Below are positions 1 to 6,025 of a DNA stretch of 11,592 nucleotides, piece after piece. The notes beneath the pieces are model-generated. The model had not been told where the DNA came from and did no database searches. It worked only from the letters and a program-made list of their open reading frames with translations. The translations under genes and the position numbers were made by a program. Every line of letters begins with the position of its first letter. Position 1 is the stretch's first letter. Source of the stretch: Candidatus Moraniibacteriota bacterium (GTDB lineage: Bacteria; Patescibacteriota; Minisyncoccia; Moranbacterales; GCA-2747515). The stretch covers positions 1 through 11,592 of the forward strand of contig JALWAF010000064.1 of assembly GCA_027016355.1 (NCBI GenBank). The letters run 5' to 3'.

Positions 1-2
1 AT

Positions 3-1337
3 ACAGCTTCCCTCCCAGATATTACATCAAAACCAGGGCGCAAAAACGCATCAGGCACAACAATTGTTTCTGACAAATACATCCTACCTCAGGTAAATGA
101 CTCAGACCCCAATTGTGGGATGCGATTACTCAAGACAAATTTACATGAAAACAATATTGATGACGATGAAATTCAAATGCTATTTAAACAACTTGTAGAA
201 ACCGTACCTACAAAAGCATACTTTGGTACATCTGTTCCATTTGATGTTGTTACTGATATTTGTCGTAAAGGAACCTCTGCCGCAATTGAGCATCTAGGAA
301 TCAGGACCAAAAGTGAATTAGAAAATACTCAAAATGGCGGGAACTTTTTTGACCAAGAATTATCTCGTCAAGACATCTTTGATGTAATTCCAAAACTTTA
401 TCTACATATTGCAAAATATAGACTTGGACTTCTTGGTGCTGCTGGCAATCATTTCCTGGACCTTATGAAAGTATCGGATATAGTAGATGAAGACAAGGCA
501 CGAAAAATGGGTATAGAAAAAGGACAATATTTATTCATGATACACACTGGTTCTGGAATTTTAGGACAGTACACAATGTATACTCACACAGCTAAAGAGC
601 GTGAACATCTCTCACAATCCATAATGGTAGCCCTCGGTAAAATGACATTTAATTCTAGAAAAAAAGATATCTATAATGAAATGCAAAAAGCCATCAAAAA
701 GCATATGGCTGGTGATGACTCACTACTCAAATATGATGCAAACGGACCTGATGGTGAGTTGTATATGACAGCGAGGGCTGCAGCATCAAATTTTGGCACA
801 GCAAATCGCGCAACCATAACACACAACATCGCAAAAACAATAAAACAAACTCTAAATCGAGATGCTGGCATGGACTTAATTTATGACATGCCACACATTT
901 CTATCACAAAAGAAAACCACTTTGGTAAAGATGTATGGGTACACCGTTCAAATACATCCCGAGCCTACGGACCAAGTCGCATGGGACATCACCCTCTATA
1001 CAGTGAGATTGGAGAGCCTGCATTCATCCCATCTTCTATGGCAACAGATGCTTTTATATGCGTTGGCACAGATGACAATACAGAAAGCTTCTTCTCAGCA
1101 CCTCACGGCACAGGCAAAGGAGTTAACAGTGACGAAAAAGGGATCTCAAATAAAGAAGAATTATTCGCAAAAATGGAAGATAAAGGAGTACATCTATACA
1201 ACGCAAAATCTTCAATCGTACTAAACCAAGACTCAGCAAGATACAAAAACATCCACCGAGTAATAGAAGGCGTAGAATCAAATGGAATAGCCACTGTTGT
1301 AGCAAAAATGCAACCTGTTAGTGTTATTGTTTATTAA
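3..1337 (+). CDS. rtcB: RtcB-family RNA-splicing ligase, 5'-partial
   Basis: RtcB ligases join RNA 2',3'-cyclic phosphate (or 3'-phosphate) ends to 5'-OH ends using GTP and Mn2+, in tRNA splicing or RNA repair. The frame is already open at base 3 and reads through the ATG at 120, so the start lies outside the window and 120 is internal. Metal-site motifs appear in family order: the Asp and Cys of DPNCGM (105-119), the His of AAGNHF (450-452), the His of IHTGSG (near 543), and the His of MPHISI (894-896). The His expected to carry GMP is in APHGTGKG (1104-1106). Other landmarks are AASNFGTANRATI, VHRSNTSRAYGP and IPSSMATDAFICVGT. Several motifs differ from E. coli or archaeal RtcB (HGTGKG where HGAGR is usual), so this is a divergent subfamily. 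The visible 444 residues are close to full length. The gene ends at a hairpin terminator. Family call is firm; the natural RNA substrate is unknown. Confidence 0.9.
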   Translation, partial: TASLPDITSKPGRKNASGTTIVSDKYILPQVNDSDPNCGMRLLKTNLHENNIDDDEIQMLFKQLVETVPTKAYFGTSVPFDVVTDICRKGTSAAIEHLGIRTKSELENTQNGGNFFDQELSRQDIFDVIPKLYLHIAKYRLGLLGAAGNHFLDLMKVSDIVDEDKARKMGIEKGQYLFMIHTGSGILGQYTMYTHTAKEREHLSQSIMVALGKMTFNSRKKDIYNEMQKAIKKHMAGDDSLLKYDANGPDGELYMTARAAASNFGTANRATITHNIAKTIKQTLNRDAGMDLIYDMPHISITKENHFGKDVWVHRSNTSRAYGPSRMGHHPLYSEIGEPAFIPSSMATDAFICVGTDDNTESFFSAPHGTGKGVNSDEKGISNKEELFAKMEDKGVHLYNAKSSIVLNQDSARYKNIHRVIEGVESNGIATVVAKMQPVSVIVY

Positions 1338-1354
1338 GGAATTCAGACAAATTT

Positions 1355-1385
1355 AAAAGCACGTTGTTATTACACCGTGCTTTTT
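1355..1385. terminator. Bidirectional intrinsic terminator between convergent genes
   Basis: A 9-bp perfect stem, AAAAGCACG (1355-1363) pairing with CGTGCTTTT (1376-1384), encloses a 12-nt loop and runs into a short T tract. It begins 17 nt after the rtcB stop. The A-rich left arm gives a U-rich tail on the opposite strand, so it can also serve the minus-strand gene ending at 1415. Confidence 0.7.
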
Positions 1386-1414
1386 GTTCCCACAGAATTT
1401 AACTTGGGAAAAAA

Positions 1415-1816
1415 TTATTTGCATTTTTTTAAAGCTTCTAATAGCATGCGCATAGCCACCAATCTTTCTGGTGTTGAAAATGCCGCATTGGCGTACTCAT
1501 TATTGAAAAGAACAACGGAATATTCATTGGAACAGGATATACTACCCCCTTCCCGGATAATCTTATCCAATCTGTTTTTGTGAATTTTAAATTCAACAAT
1601 TAATCTTTTAAAATCCTCTTCTGCTTTGTATGCATTGACTATTCCTTGTCTACGCGATACATCCTTAAAATCAGGATGGGAATCTGACCCCAGACTCATT
1701 ATCGTCACAATCTTATCAAATACTGGATTACTTTTTTCAGTATATACACCATACACTGAAATTAAGCAGAAGGCTATGAGCACTGTATAAATCACATCTT
1801 TCAGATTCAACTTCAT
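1415..1816 (-). CDS. Unrecognised small membrane-anchored protein, third gene of operon
   Basis: The predicted protein has 133 residues and I recognise no family. Residues 8-24 form one hydrophobic segment after a short Lys-rich start (MKLNLKD), so it is probably a signal anchor or an uncleaved signal with the rest outside the membrane. The remainder is charged and looks helical, with two cysteines (in SISCSNEY and near the end, KKCK). The start is supported by GGAGG seven bases before the ATG. It lies 40 bases after the gene ending at 1857 and is probably co-transcribed with the two upstream genes from the promoter near 2533. Downstream is the terminator shared with rtcB. The gene is real on start-signal and operon grounds; its function is unknown. 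Confidence 0.7.
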   Translation of the reverse strand: MKLNLKDVIYTVLIAFCLISVYGVYTEKSNPVFDKIVTIMSLGSDSHPDFKDVSRRQGIVNAYKAEEDFKRLIVEFKIHKNRLDKIIREGGSISCSNEYSVVLFNNEYANAAFSTPERLVAMRMLLEALKKCK

Positions 1817-1856
1817 TTTTCAACCTCCAAATTTTGAATTAATTTTTGCATAAAAT

Positions 1857-2219
1857 TTATTTATTCATTTTCAATTCATTAACAAGCTGCCAAATATCAA
1901 CGTTATTGACATATAATGCATTGTCAGCATGTATAAAACTTATTCCACCATTAAATCCTTTGACATTAATGCTAGATTTTCCTGCATTTTTGTCAATCAG
2001 AATCATAATTTCTCCAGGACCATTGTCAATAATCCCTGGAATATCGTTATTAGTAATCCGATACTGTTTATTCAAGGAAAATTGAATATATGCTTCTACT
2101 CCCGTACTGTTTATTATTATAGTCTTTTCCTCTGAGTTATTTGAATTTGAAAATAAAAGAACAAAAAAAATAAAAATTCCAATCATTCCGGCTACAATTA
2201 TTATCATTTGTATTTCCAT
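1857..2219 (-). CDS. Unrecognised small protein with N-terminal membrane anchor, second gene of operon
   Basis: The predicted protein has 120 residues. Residues 4-24 are strongly hydrophobic (IIIVAGMIGIFIFFVLLF), followed by a polar Ser/Asn/Glu linker and a domain of about 90 residues that looks beta-rich (alternating hydrophobic stretches such as TIIINSTG and GEIMILID). This suggests a single-pass protein with a small exported domain. I recognise no family. A very strong ribosome site, AAGGAGGGG, lies about seven bases upstream of the ATG and overlaps the 3' end of the preceding gene, which fits translational coupling in an operon. It shares its strong SD signal only with its two operon partners in this window. 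Confidence 0.7.
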   Translation of the reverse strand: MEIQMIIIVAGMIGIFIFFVLLFSNSNNSEEKTIIINSTGVEAYIQFSLNKQYRITNNDIPGIIDNGPGEIMILIDKNAGKSSINVKGFNGGISFIHADNALYVNNVDIWQLVNELKMNK

Positions 2220-2233
2220 AATTTAACCCCTCC

Positions 2234-2461
2234 TTAAAAGACTTTTAAAAGATATTGACTAAACCACACAACCACCAAACCCACGGCAATGGGAGTTTGT
2301 AATTCTGTAATCTTTTGTATTATTGGCTTGTCCTTATCTTTTATTGCCCTTATTGCATCAACAAAAGCAACAAATATTCTATAAACAAGAAATACATACA
2401 TCAAACCCATAACAACAAAAACAAAATAATTCATAATATTTTGCAGATTTTGCATCATCAT
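2234..2461 (-). CDS. Unrecognised two-helix membrane protein, first gene of operon
   Basis: The protein is about 75 residues with two transmembrane segments (about residues 11-33 and 54-72) separated by a charged loop, DAIRAIKDKDKPIIQKI. I choose the ATG at 2461. The frame could begin at a GTG at 2470, but AAGGAG overlaps that GTG and sits eight bases before the ATG, so the ATG is the start the ribosome site supports. Its size and hairpin topology would fit holin-like, small pilin-like or secretion accessory proteins, but no diagnostic motif is visible and I assign none. It is the first gene after the promoter at 2505-2533. The stop lies 14 bases before the next gene's start. Confidence 0.65.
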   Translation of the reverse strand: MMMQNLQNIMNYFVFVVMGLMYVFLVYRIFVAFVDAIRAIKDKDKPIIQKITELQTPIAVGLVVVWFSQYLLKVF

Positions 2462-2504
2462 TGTTAACACTCCTTTATATTTTTTTATTAAAAAACAACT
2501 ATTT

Positions 2505-2533
2505 ATAATATCACATTATTCATATATTGTCAA
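2505..2533 (-). promoter_or_regulatory. Near-consensus sigma70-type promoter for the three-gene operon
   Basis: On the minus strand TTGACA (2533-2528) is followed by a 17-base spacer and TATTAT (2510-2505). A TG one base before the -10 hexamer gives an extended -10. Transcription would start near 2498, about 37 bases before the ATG at 2461. It matches a housekeeping consensus better than any other site I saw here. Confidence 0.7.
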
Positions 2534-2555
2534 TAGTGAAAAAATACTTCAAAAA

Positions 2556-2564
2556 TGATATACT
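2556..2564 (+). promoter_or_regulatory. Extended -10 element for the kinase gene
   Basis: TGATATACT is an extended -10 (TGn plus TATACT) with no convincing -35 at normal spacing. Transcription would start near 2571, leaving about six bases before the ATG at 2577, and no SD is present. This suggests a leaderless or nearly leaderless transcript. It is a sequence inference only. Confidence 0.4.
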
Positions 2565-2576
2565 TATCTCATAAAT

Positions 2577-3221
2577 ATGAAAATTATATCAATTTCAGGA
2601 CTGGATGGATCCGGTAAATCAACTCAGATACAATTATTACAAGAATACTTCGAGAGCAGTGGCAAAAAAGTATTCTATTTTCATGCTGTCGAGTTTTCTA
2701 TCGCAAACATAATAACTCGTAGAGACGCGAATAACCTGTCTACCGAAGAGATAGATCACGTCTCTACAACACCATGTAGTGGACAGGCATGCCTGTCCAC
2801 TACAAAAGATGTAGTAAAAGCATCATGGTTAAAAATTCAACTGCGTAAAGTTGCGCTTTTTATTGATATTTTTCGTTTTAAATTACTTGTGAAAAAATTA
2901 GAAAAAGAAAATTACAATTATATACTTACTGATAGATATTTTTATGATATGATTGTAAACATTGCCTATTTATCAAAAAAACAATACATTCCATTTTTCT
3001 TTTCAAAAATTACTGTTCCTGATCATAAATTTTATTTATCAGTTGAACCCAATAATATAATGAGACGAGATAACCCACCCTCTCAAGGATTGCACTATTT
3101 AAAAGACAAGGAAGAATTATTTGATAAATATAATAAAATATTTAAACTGACAAAAATTGATGGCAATCGTAACAAACAAGTAATATTTGAGGAAATCATT
3201 ACAATTTTAAACTTAACTTAA
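2577..3221 (+). CDS. Thymidylate-kinase-like P-loop nucleotide kinase carrying REP-encoded insert
   Basis: The Walker A loop is GLDGSGKST (residues 8-16), and a DR-type motif, LTDRYFYD, lies near residue 118, as in thymidylate or deoxynucleoside kinases. Such enzymes phosphorylate (d)NMPs or nucleosides from ATP in the cytosol. The TREPG-type motif of housekeeping Tmk after strand 2 is not recognisable, so I call it Tmk-like and give no symbol. Length is 214 residues, but residues 48-76 are encoded by two palindromes (2719-2767 and 2776-2803), leaving about 185 residues of native protein. The insert falls in the variable region between strand 2 and the DR motif, where a surface loop is plausible. 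The next gene is a flippase 43 bases downstream, so a sugar-nucleotide or envelope role is possible but unproven. The TAA stop overlaps the 36-bp palindrome. Confidence 0.75.
   Translation: MKIISISGLDGSGKSTQIQLLQEYFESSGKKVFYFHAVEFSIANIITRRDANNLSTEEIDHVSTTPCSGQACLSTTKDVVKASWLKIQLRKVALFIDIFRFKLLVKKLEKENYNYILTDRYFYDMIVNIAYLSKKQYIPFFFSKITVPDHKFYLSVEPNNIMRRDNPPSQGLHYLKDKEELFDKYNKIFKLTKIDGNRNKQVIFEEIITILNLT
2719..2767. repeat. REP-like palindrome, family A long form, inside kinase gene
   Basis: This 49-bp element has outer arms GTAGAGACG (2719-2727) and CGTCTCTAC (2759-2767). An inner hairpin, CTACC-GAAGA-GATAG, has one mismatch. It is translated in frame as kinase residues 48-64. It matches the elements at 4599 and 9849 along most of its length. 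Confidence 0.85.
2776..2803. repeat. REP-like palindrome, family B, inside kinase gene
   Basis: This is a perfect 28-bp palindrome with half-site GTAGTGGACAGGCA. It begins eight bases after the family A copy and is translated as kinase residues 67-76. A decayed copy lies at 5189-5216. Confidence 0.85.
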
Positions 3222-3255
3222 GGTTCAACCTAGGGTCGACCCTAGGTTGAACCTT
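3220..3255. repeat. 36-bp perfect palindrome, family C, between kinase and flippase
   Basis: The 18-base half-site AAGGTTCAACCTAGGGTC is followed by its exact reverse complement, with centre GTCGAC. The left end overlaps the kinase TAA stop. The right end is nine bases before the chosen flippase ATG. No T tract follows, so it is not a classical terminator, though its hairpin could stabilise or process the transcript. I see no second copy in the window. Confidence 0.85.
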
Positions 3256-3264
3256 GTGTATCAT

Positions 3265-4587
3265 ATGAAACTAAAAACATCATTTATAATATTAGCAGTA
3301 GCAGAGTTTACCTATAATATCTCTAGCTATGTCGTTAATATGGGGCTTGGACGTATGCTTGGTGTGGCTGATTATGGACGATATAGTCTTGTTATTGGTT
3401 TTACTACTATGATAATCCTCCTTGCTGGTCGTTCCATTCCAACCGCCATGATGAAACGTATCAGTGAAAATCTCGGGAATTGGGCTCGCATACGAGCAAT
3501 TCGCAAAAGTGCAGCAATGCTTCAAATTATTATAATATCTTCACTTACTTTTATATTTTTTATATTAGCACCCTTTATTGCTAAGGGATTTAGTGACGCA
3601 AGTCTTACACCACTGTTTAGACTAAGTGCATTTGTTATTCCTGCATTTGCTATTTCATCTTTTCATGTATTATACTTCAACGGATTAAAATATTTCAAAG
3701 CAATGACAACTATGAAAATTGCTCGTGGTATATTTCGTATTGCATGGATTGTAGGACTTGCTTATTTTATAGGATTAAATGGTGCAATTTATGGCTCAAT
3801 ACTTGCACCATTGAGTGTTTTTGTAGTTGCCATAATCATTGAAATGTTTTTTATCAAGGCAGAAGAAGACGAACACACGCAAAAAGTAGAGACGCATTGC
3901 AATGCGTCTCTACACGATAACAAAAATTGTAATGCATCCAAAGAAAAATATTCTTACAAAAAAATTCTCGAGTTTGCTGGTGGATTTATACTATTTTTGG
4001 TCTTTTACGAATTTTATATCCGTGCAGACATGTATCTTATCAAAGCAATAACACACAGTGACACAAACACTGGACTCTATAATGCAGCATTTACCATTGC
4101 CCTCATTCCTTACTATGTAATGTTTGCACTCACTTTTATACTTTTTCCTACCATGTCAAATCTCGCAAAGAAAAAAGATCATGCTCAAATTCAAGACTTA
4201 CTCAAAAAAGTCATTCTTTTTCTATTTGCAATTTTAATACCTTCTGCAATAGTTATGGCTTTGATGCCAGAATTTCTCATTACAATGTTCTTTGGCGACA
4301 AATTCTTACCAGCCGCTCACTTAATACCATATTTATTAGGAGGTACTATATTTATAACAATATTTTTTGTATTAGCATCAGTATTTAACGGTGCAAACTT
4401 GACACGTATACCTGCTAGTATCACCGCCATAGCACTCATCGGAGGAATTAGTGCAAACATACACTTCCTACCTATCTATGGCCTACAAGCGACTGCAATA
4501 ACTTTCTCCTGTACTGCCACATTCATGGGAATTAGTGCACTGATTTTTATGTATTTAAAATTTTTCAAAAATAACTTAAATTATTAA
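3265..4587 (+). CDS. Wzx/MATE-like polysaccharide flippase (MVF superfamily)
   Basis: This is a polytopic membrane protein of about 440 residues with roughly 12-14 hydrophobic segments. Its N-terminal part is typical of polysaccharide-synthesis flippases: MGLGRMLGVADYGRYSLV, then AGRSIPTAMMKRISE. Such proteins move lipid-linked oligosaccharides or other amphipathic lipids across the inner membrane. I choose the ATG at 3265. An in-frame TTG at 3247 lies inside the family C palindrome and a GTG at 3256 has no support. No SD is visible. The central hydrophilic linker between the two halves contains a translated palindrome (residues 208-217, VETHCNASLH) and a second, degenerate NCNAS stretch shortly after. 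The linker of this fold joins two helical bundles and should tolerate insertion. It follows the kinase-like gene on the same strand and converges on the pyrophosphatase gene across a REP element. Confidence 0.8.
   Translation: MKLKTSFIILAVAEFTYNISSYVVNMGLGRMLGVADYGRYSLVIGFTTMIILLAGRSIPTAMMKRISENLGNWARIRAIRKSAAMLQIIIISSLTFIFFILAPFIAKGFSDASLTPLFRLSAFVIPAFAISSFHVLYFNGLKYFKAMTTMKIARGIFRIAWIVGLAYFIGLNGAIYGSILAPLSVFVVAIIIEMFFIKAEEDEHTQKVETHCNASLHDNKNCNASKEKYSYKKILEFAGGFILFLVFYEFYIRADMYLIKAITHSDTNTGLYNAAFTIALIPYYVMFALTFILFPTMSNLAKKKDHAQIQDLLKKVILFLFAILIPSAIVMALMPEFLITMFFGDKFLPAAHLIPYLLGGTIFITIFFVLASVFNGANLTRIPASITAIALIGGISANIHFLPIYGLQATAITFSCTATFMGISALIFMYLKFFKNNLNY
3886..3913. repeat. REP-like palindrome, family A short form, inside flippase gene
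   Basis: This is a perfect 28-bp palindrome with half-site GTAGAGACGCATTG, translated in frame as V-E-T-H-C-N-A-S-L. It is identical in sequence to the copy at 9527-9554. A degenerate half copy (ATTGTAATGCATC, 3926-3938) follows and encodes N-C-N-A-S again. Confidence 0.9.
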
Positions 4588-4598
4588 AACACATCATA

Positions 4599-4647
4599 AT
4601 AGAGACACGATTAACTTGTCTGCCGATGAGGTAGATCGCGTCTCTAC
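4599..4647. repeat. REP-like palindrome, family A long form, between convergent genes
   Basis: This 49-bp element begins 12 bases after the flippase stop. Outer arms run from TAGAGACACGAT on the left to ATCGCGTCTCTA on the right, and the inner hairpin is CTGCC-GATGA-GGTAG with one G-T wobble. The first foot base is A instead of G. Its right foot supplies the TAG stop of the pyrophosphatase gene. It fills nearly all of the space between the two converging genes, so it may act as a shared 3'-end hairpin. Confidence 0.85.
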
Positions 4648-5177
4648 TGTAAGAAATCTCTCAATTTTTCAAATGCAATCTTTCTCATACTAATTTTATT
4701 TTTTTCTTCTTTATTCATCTGAGCAAAAGTTTTTTCTTGTCCATTAGGCACAAAAATTGGACCCCATCCAAAATCACCTTCACCTTGTGGTAATGTAATT
4801 TTACCCTCAATTATTCCCTCAAAAAATTCGATATTTCCATTACTATCACTATACCCTACTACTGTTTTTGCCTGTGCATTGTAATTGTCATATTTATGTG
4901 CAATATCATAAAGCCCTTTATTTCCAATACTTTTTTCAAACCATTTAATGAGCGGACCTGGCAAACCATTTAAACAATCCAAATACAAAGATGTATCTTC
5001 TACAACTAAACTACCTTTATGATGTTTTTGAGCTTCTTTTAACTTTGCTTTTATAATCTCCTTTGCATCTATCTCTTGAATTTCAGGCAAATCAATATCT
5101 AATTGTTCCAAACTTGAAACAATTGTTTGCGCTTCCTTAAATTTATTCACATTTCCTGTTATAAATTGTATTTTCAT
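4644..5177 (-). CDS. rdgB: RdgB/HAM1-type non-canonical purine NTP pyrophosphatase
   Basis: HAM1/RdgB enzymes hydrolyse dITP, XTP and related deaminated purine nucleotides to monophosphates and pyrophosphate, keeping them out of DNA and RNA. The 177 residues hold the family signatures in order: FITGNVNKFKE (5-15), VVEDTSL (58-64), GLPGPLIKWF (71-80), a Gly-rich GDFGWGPIF (134-142), KTFAQM (149-154) and EEKNKISMR (157-165). The LPGPLIKWF form resembles archaeal or eukaryotic ITPases more than E. coli RdgB. Two usual family residues differ: GWD is GWG and SHR is SMR. I choose the ATG at 5177. The frame stays open upstream, but that extension (MDGHACPLLYK) is translated palindrome sequence. No SD is seen; an AT-rich TTTATAAAATT directly precedes the start. 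The TAG stop lies in the REP element at 4599-4647. Confidence 0.88.
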   Translation of the reverse strand: MKIQFITGNVNKFKEAQTIVSSLEQLDIDLPEIQEIDAKEIIKAKLKEAQKHHKGSLVVEDTSLYLDCLNGLPGPLIKWFEKSIGNKGLYDIAHKYDNYNAQAKTVVGYSDSNGNIEFFEGIIEGKITLPQGEGDFGWGPIFVPNGQEKTFAQMNKEEKNKISMRKIAFEKLRDFLQ

Positions 5178-5188
5178 AATTTTATAAA

Positions 5189-5216
5189 GCAGTGGACAGG
5201 CATGCCCATCCACTAC
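5189..5216. repeat. REP-like palindrome, family B, imperfect copy upstream of rdgB
   Basis: This 28-bp element matches the family B copy at 2776 except for C at the second position and two changes in the right arm (CCATCC where CTGTCC is expected). Together these leave three mispaired positions. It occupies about half of the 63-base gap between the SIMPL gene and rdgB. Confidence 0.75.
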
Positions 5217-5240
5217 AGACTTGTGTTATAAAAAATTTAT

Positions 5241-5987
5241 TTACTGAATCTTATAAATAACACTAACATTTGAAGTAAATTGATTCTCTCCTGTTGGGAC
5301 AACTGCATCTGCTACTGGTGCAGCATCAATTCCTGCAAATGCACGTTCTGCCTTGGCATATGGCTCTGGATTATCATTATTCTCATACTCATCATATCCT
5401 ACTACGCTTCCTAGTGATACACCCAAATCTTTTGCAATTTTTTTCGCCTTTTCTTTTGCATCTTTAATCGCATCACTACGCAATTGTCCCCTTATTGCAT
5501 CTGTATCATCTACATAAAAACTAAGTTGTGATACATTATCCACATCCGCAGTATTAACAATTGCTAAAACTTTTGATGTATTTTTTAAATCACGAATAAT
5601 AACTTTAATATTTTGAGTTACACGATAACCTTCAAATTTTTGTTTACCATTATTATATGAATAGTCTGGATAAACATTATAGCTTGTTGTTTTAATATCT
5701 TTTTGTTCTACTCCAACTGTTTTTAACTGACTAACAAGTGCTTTCATTCTCTTATTCACTGAATCCATAGCTACATCAGTAGTAGCTGCTTTTTTTGTCA
5801 CAGAAAACGATACTGATGCCGTATCTGGTTTGGCAAAAGTTTCCGCAGTCCCTTCCACTGCAATTGTATTGTCTATATCTGAATTACTATTTATTGTCAC
5901 ATCTCGATTTGAAAAAACCAAGTATGCCATCATGACAAAAATCCCTATAAGAAATATATTTGTCATGGTAGATGATTTCATCTCCAT
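5241..5987 (-). CDS. SIMPL-domain (DUF541/YggE-like) membrane-anchored protein
   Basis: The protein has 248 residues. Residues 9-26 form a hydrophobic N-terminal anchor (IFLIGIFVMMAYLVF), followed by a SIMPL domain over the rest. Family landmarks are the first strand, TIAVEGTAETFAKPDTASVS, then the repeated helix NKRMKALVSQLKTVGVEQKDIKTTSYNVYPDY, the YRVTQNIKVIIRD strand, and the RSDAIKDAKEKAKKIAKDLGV helix that ends most members. The domain therefore probably faces outward, tethered to the membrane. Members have been linked to oxidative stress tolerance and form oligomers in some species, but the biochemical role is unsettled. The start may be the ATG at 5987 or the ATG two codons later (5981); neither has a good SD. 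It lies 38 bases after the DUF2079 gene, with TATAAT-like hexamers in the gap, so it could have its own promoter. Confidence 0.88.
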   Translation of the reverse strand: MEMKSSTMTNIFLIGIFVMMAYLVFSNRDVTINSNSDIDNTIAVEGTAETFAKPDTASVSFSVTKKAATTDVAMDSVNKRMKALVSQLKTVGVEQKDIKTTSYNVYPDYSYNNGKQKFEGYRVTQNIKVIIRDLKNTSKVLAIVNTADVDNVSQLSFYVDDTDAIRGQLRSDAIKDAKEKAKKIAKDLGVSLGSVVGYDEYENNDNPEPYAKAERAFAGIDAAPVADAVVPTGENQFTSNVSVIYKIQ

Positions 5988-6003
5988 ATATTTTTATTAT
6001 TTA

Positions 6004-6020
6004 ATTATACATTTATTATA
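6004..6020 (-). promoter_or_regulatory. Possible -10 elements upstream of SIMPL gene
   Basis: Two TATAAT hexamers occur on the minus strand (6020-6015 and 6009-6004) in the short gap after the DUF2079 gene. No good -35 is seen at normal spacing. The gap is so AT-rich that chance matches are likely. Confidence 0.25.
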
Positions 6021-6025
6021 ACATA

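Noticed and set aside
671..1305. Open minus-strand and alternate-frame stretches across the rtcB gene
   Set aside because: They overlap a clearly conserved ligase frame and show no start signal or family resemblance.
2234..2461. VirB2-like pilin or holin identity for the two-helix protein
   Set aside because: Only size and topology agree; no diagnostic residues and no secretion or phage genes are nearby.
3220..3255. Intrinsic terminator after the kinase gene
   Set aside because: The stem is strong, but no T tract follows on either strand, and the flippase start is only nine bases away.
5178..5213. Pyrophosphatase start at ATG 5213
   Set aside because: The extra residues come from the family B palindrome; the family begins at MKIQFITGN (5177).
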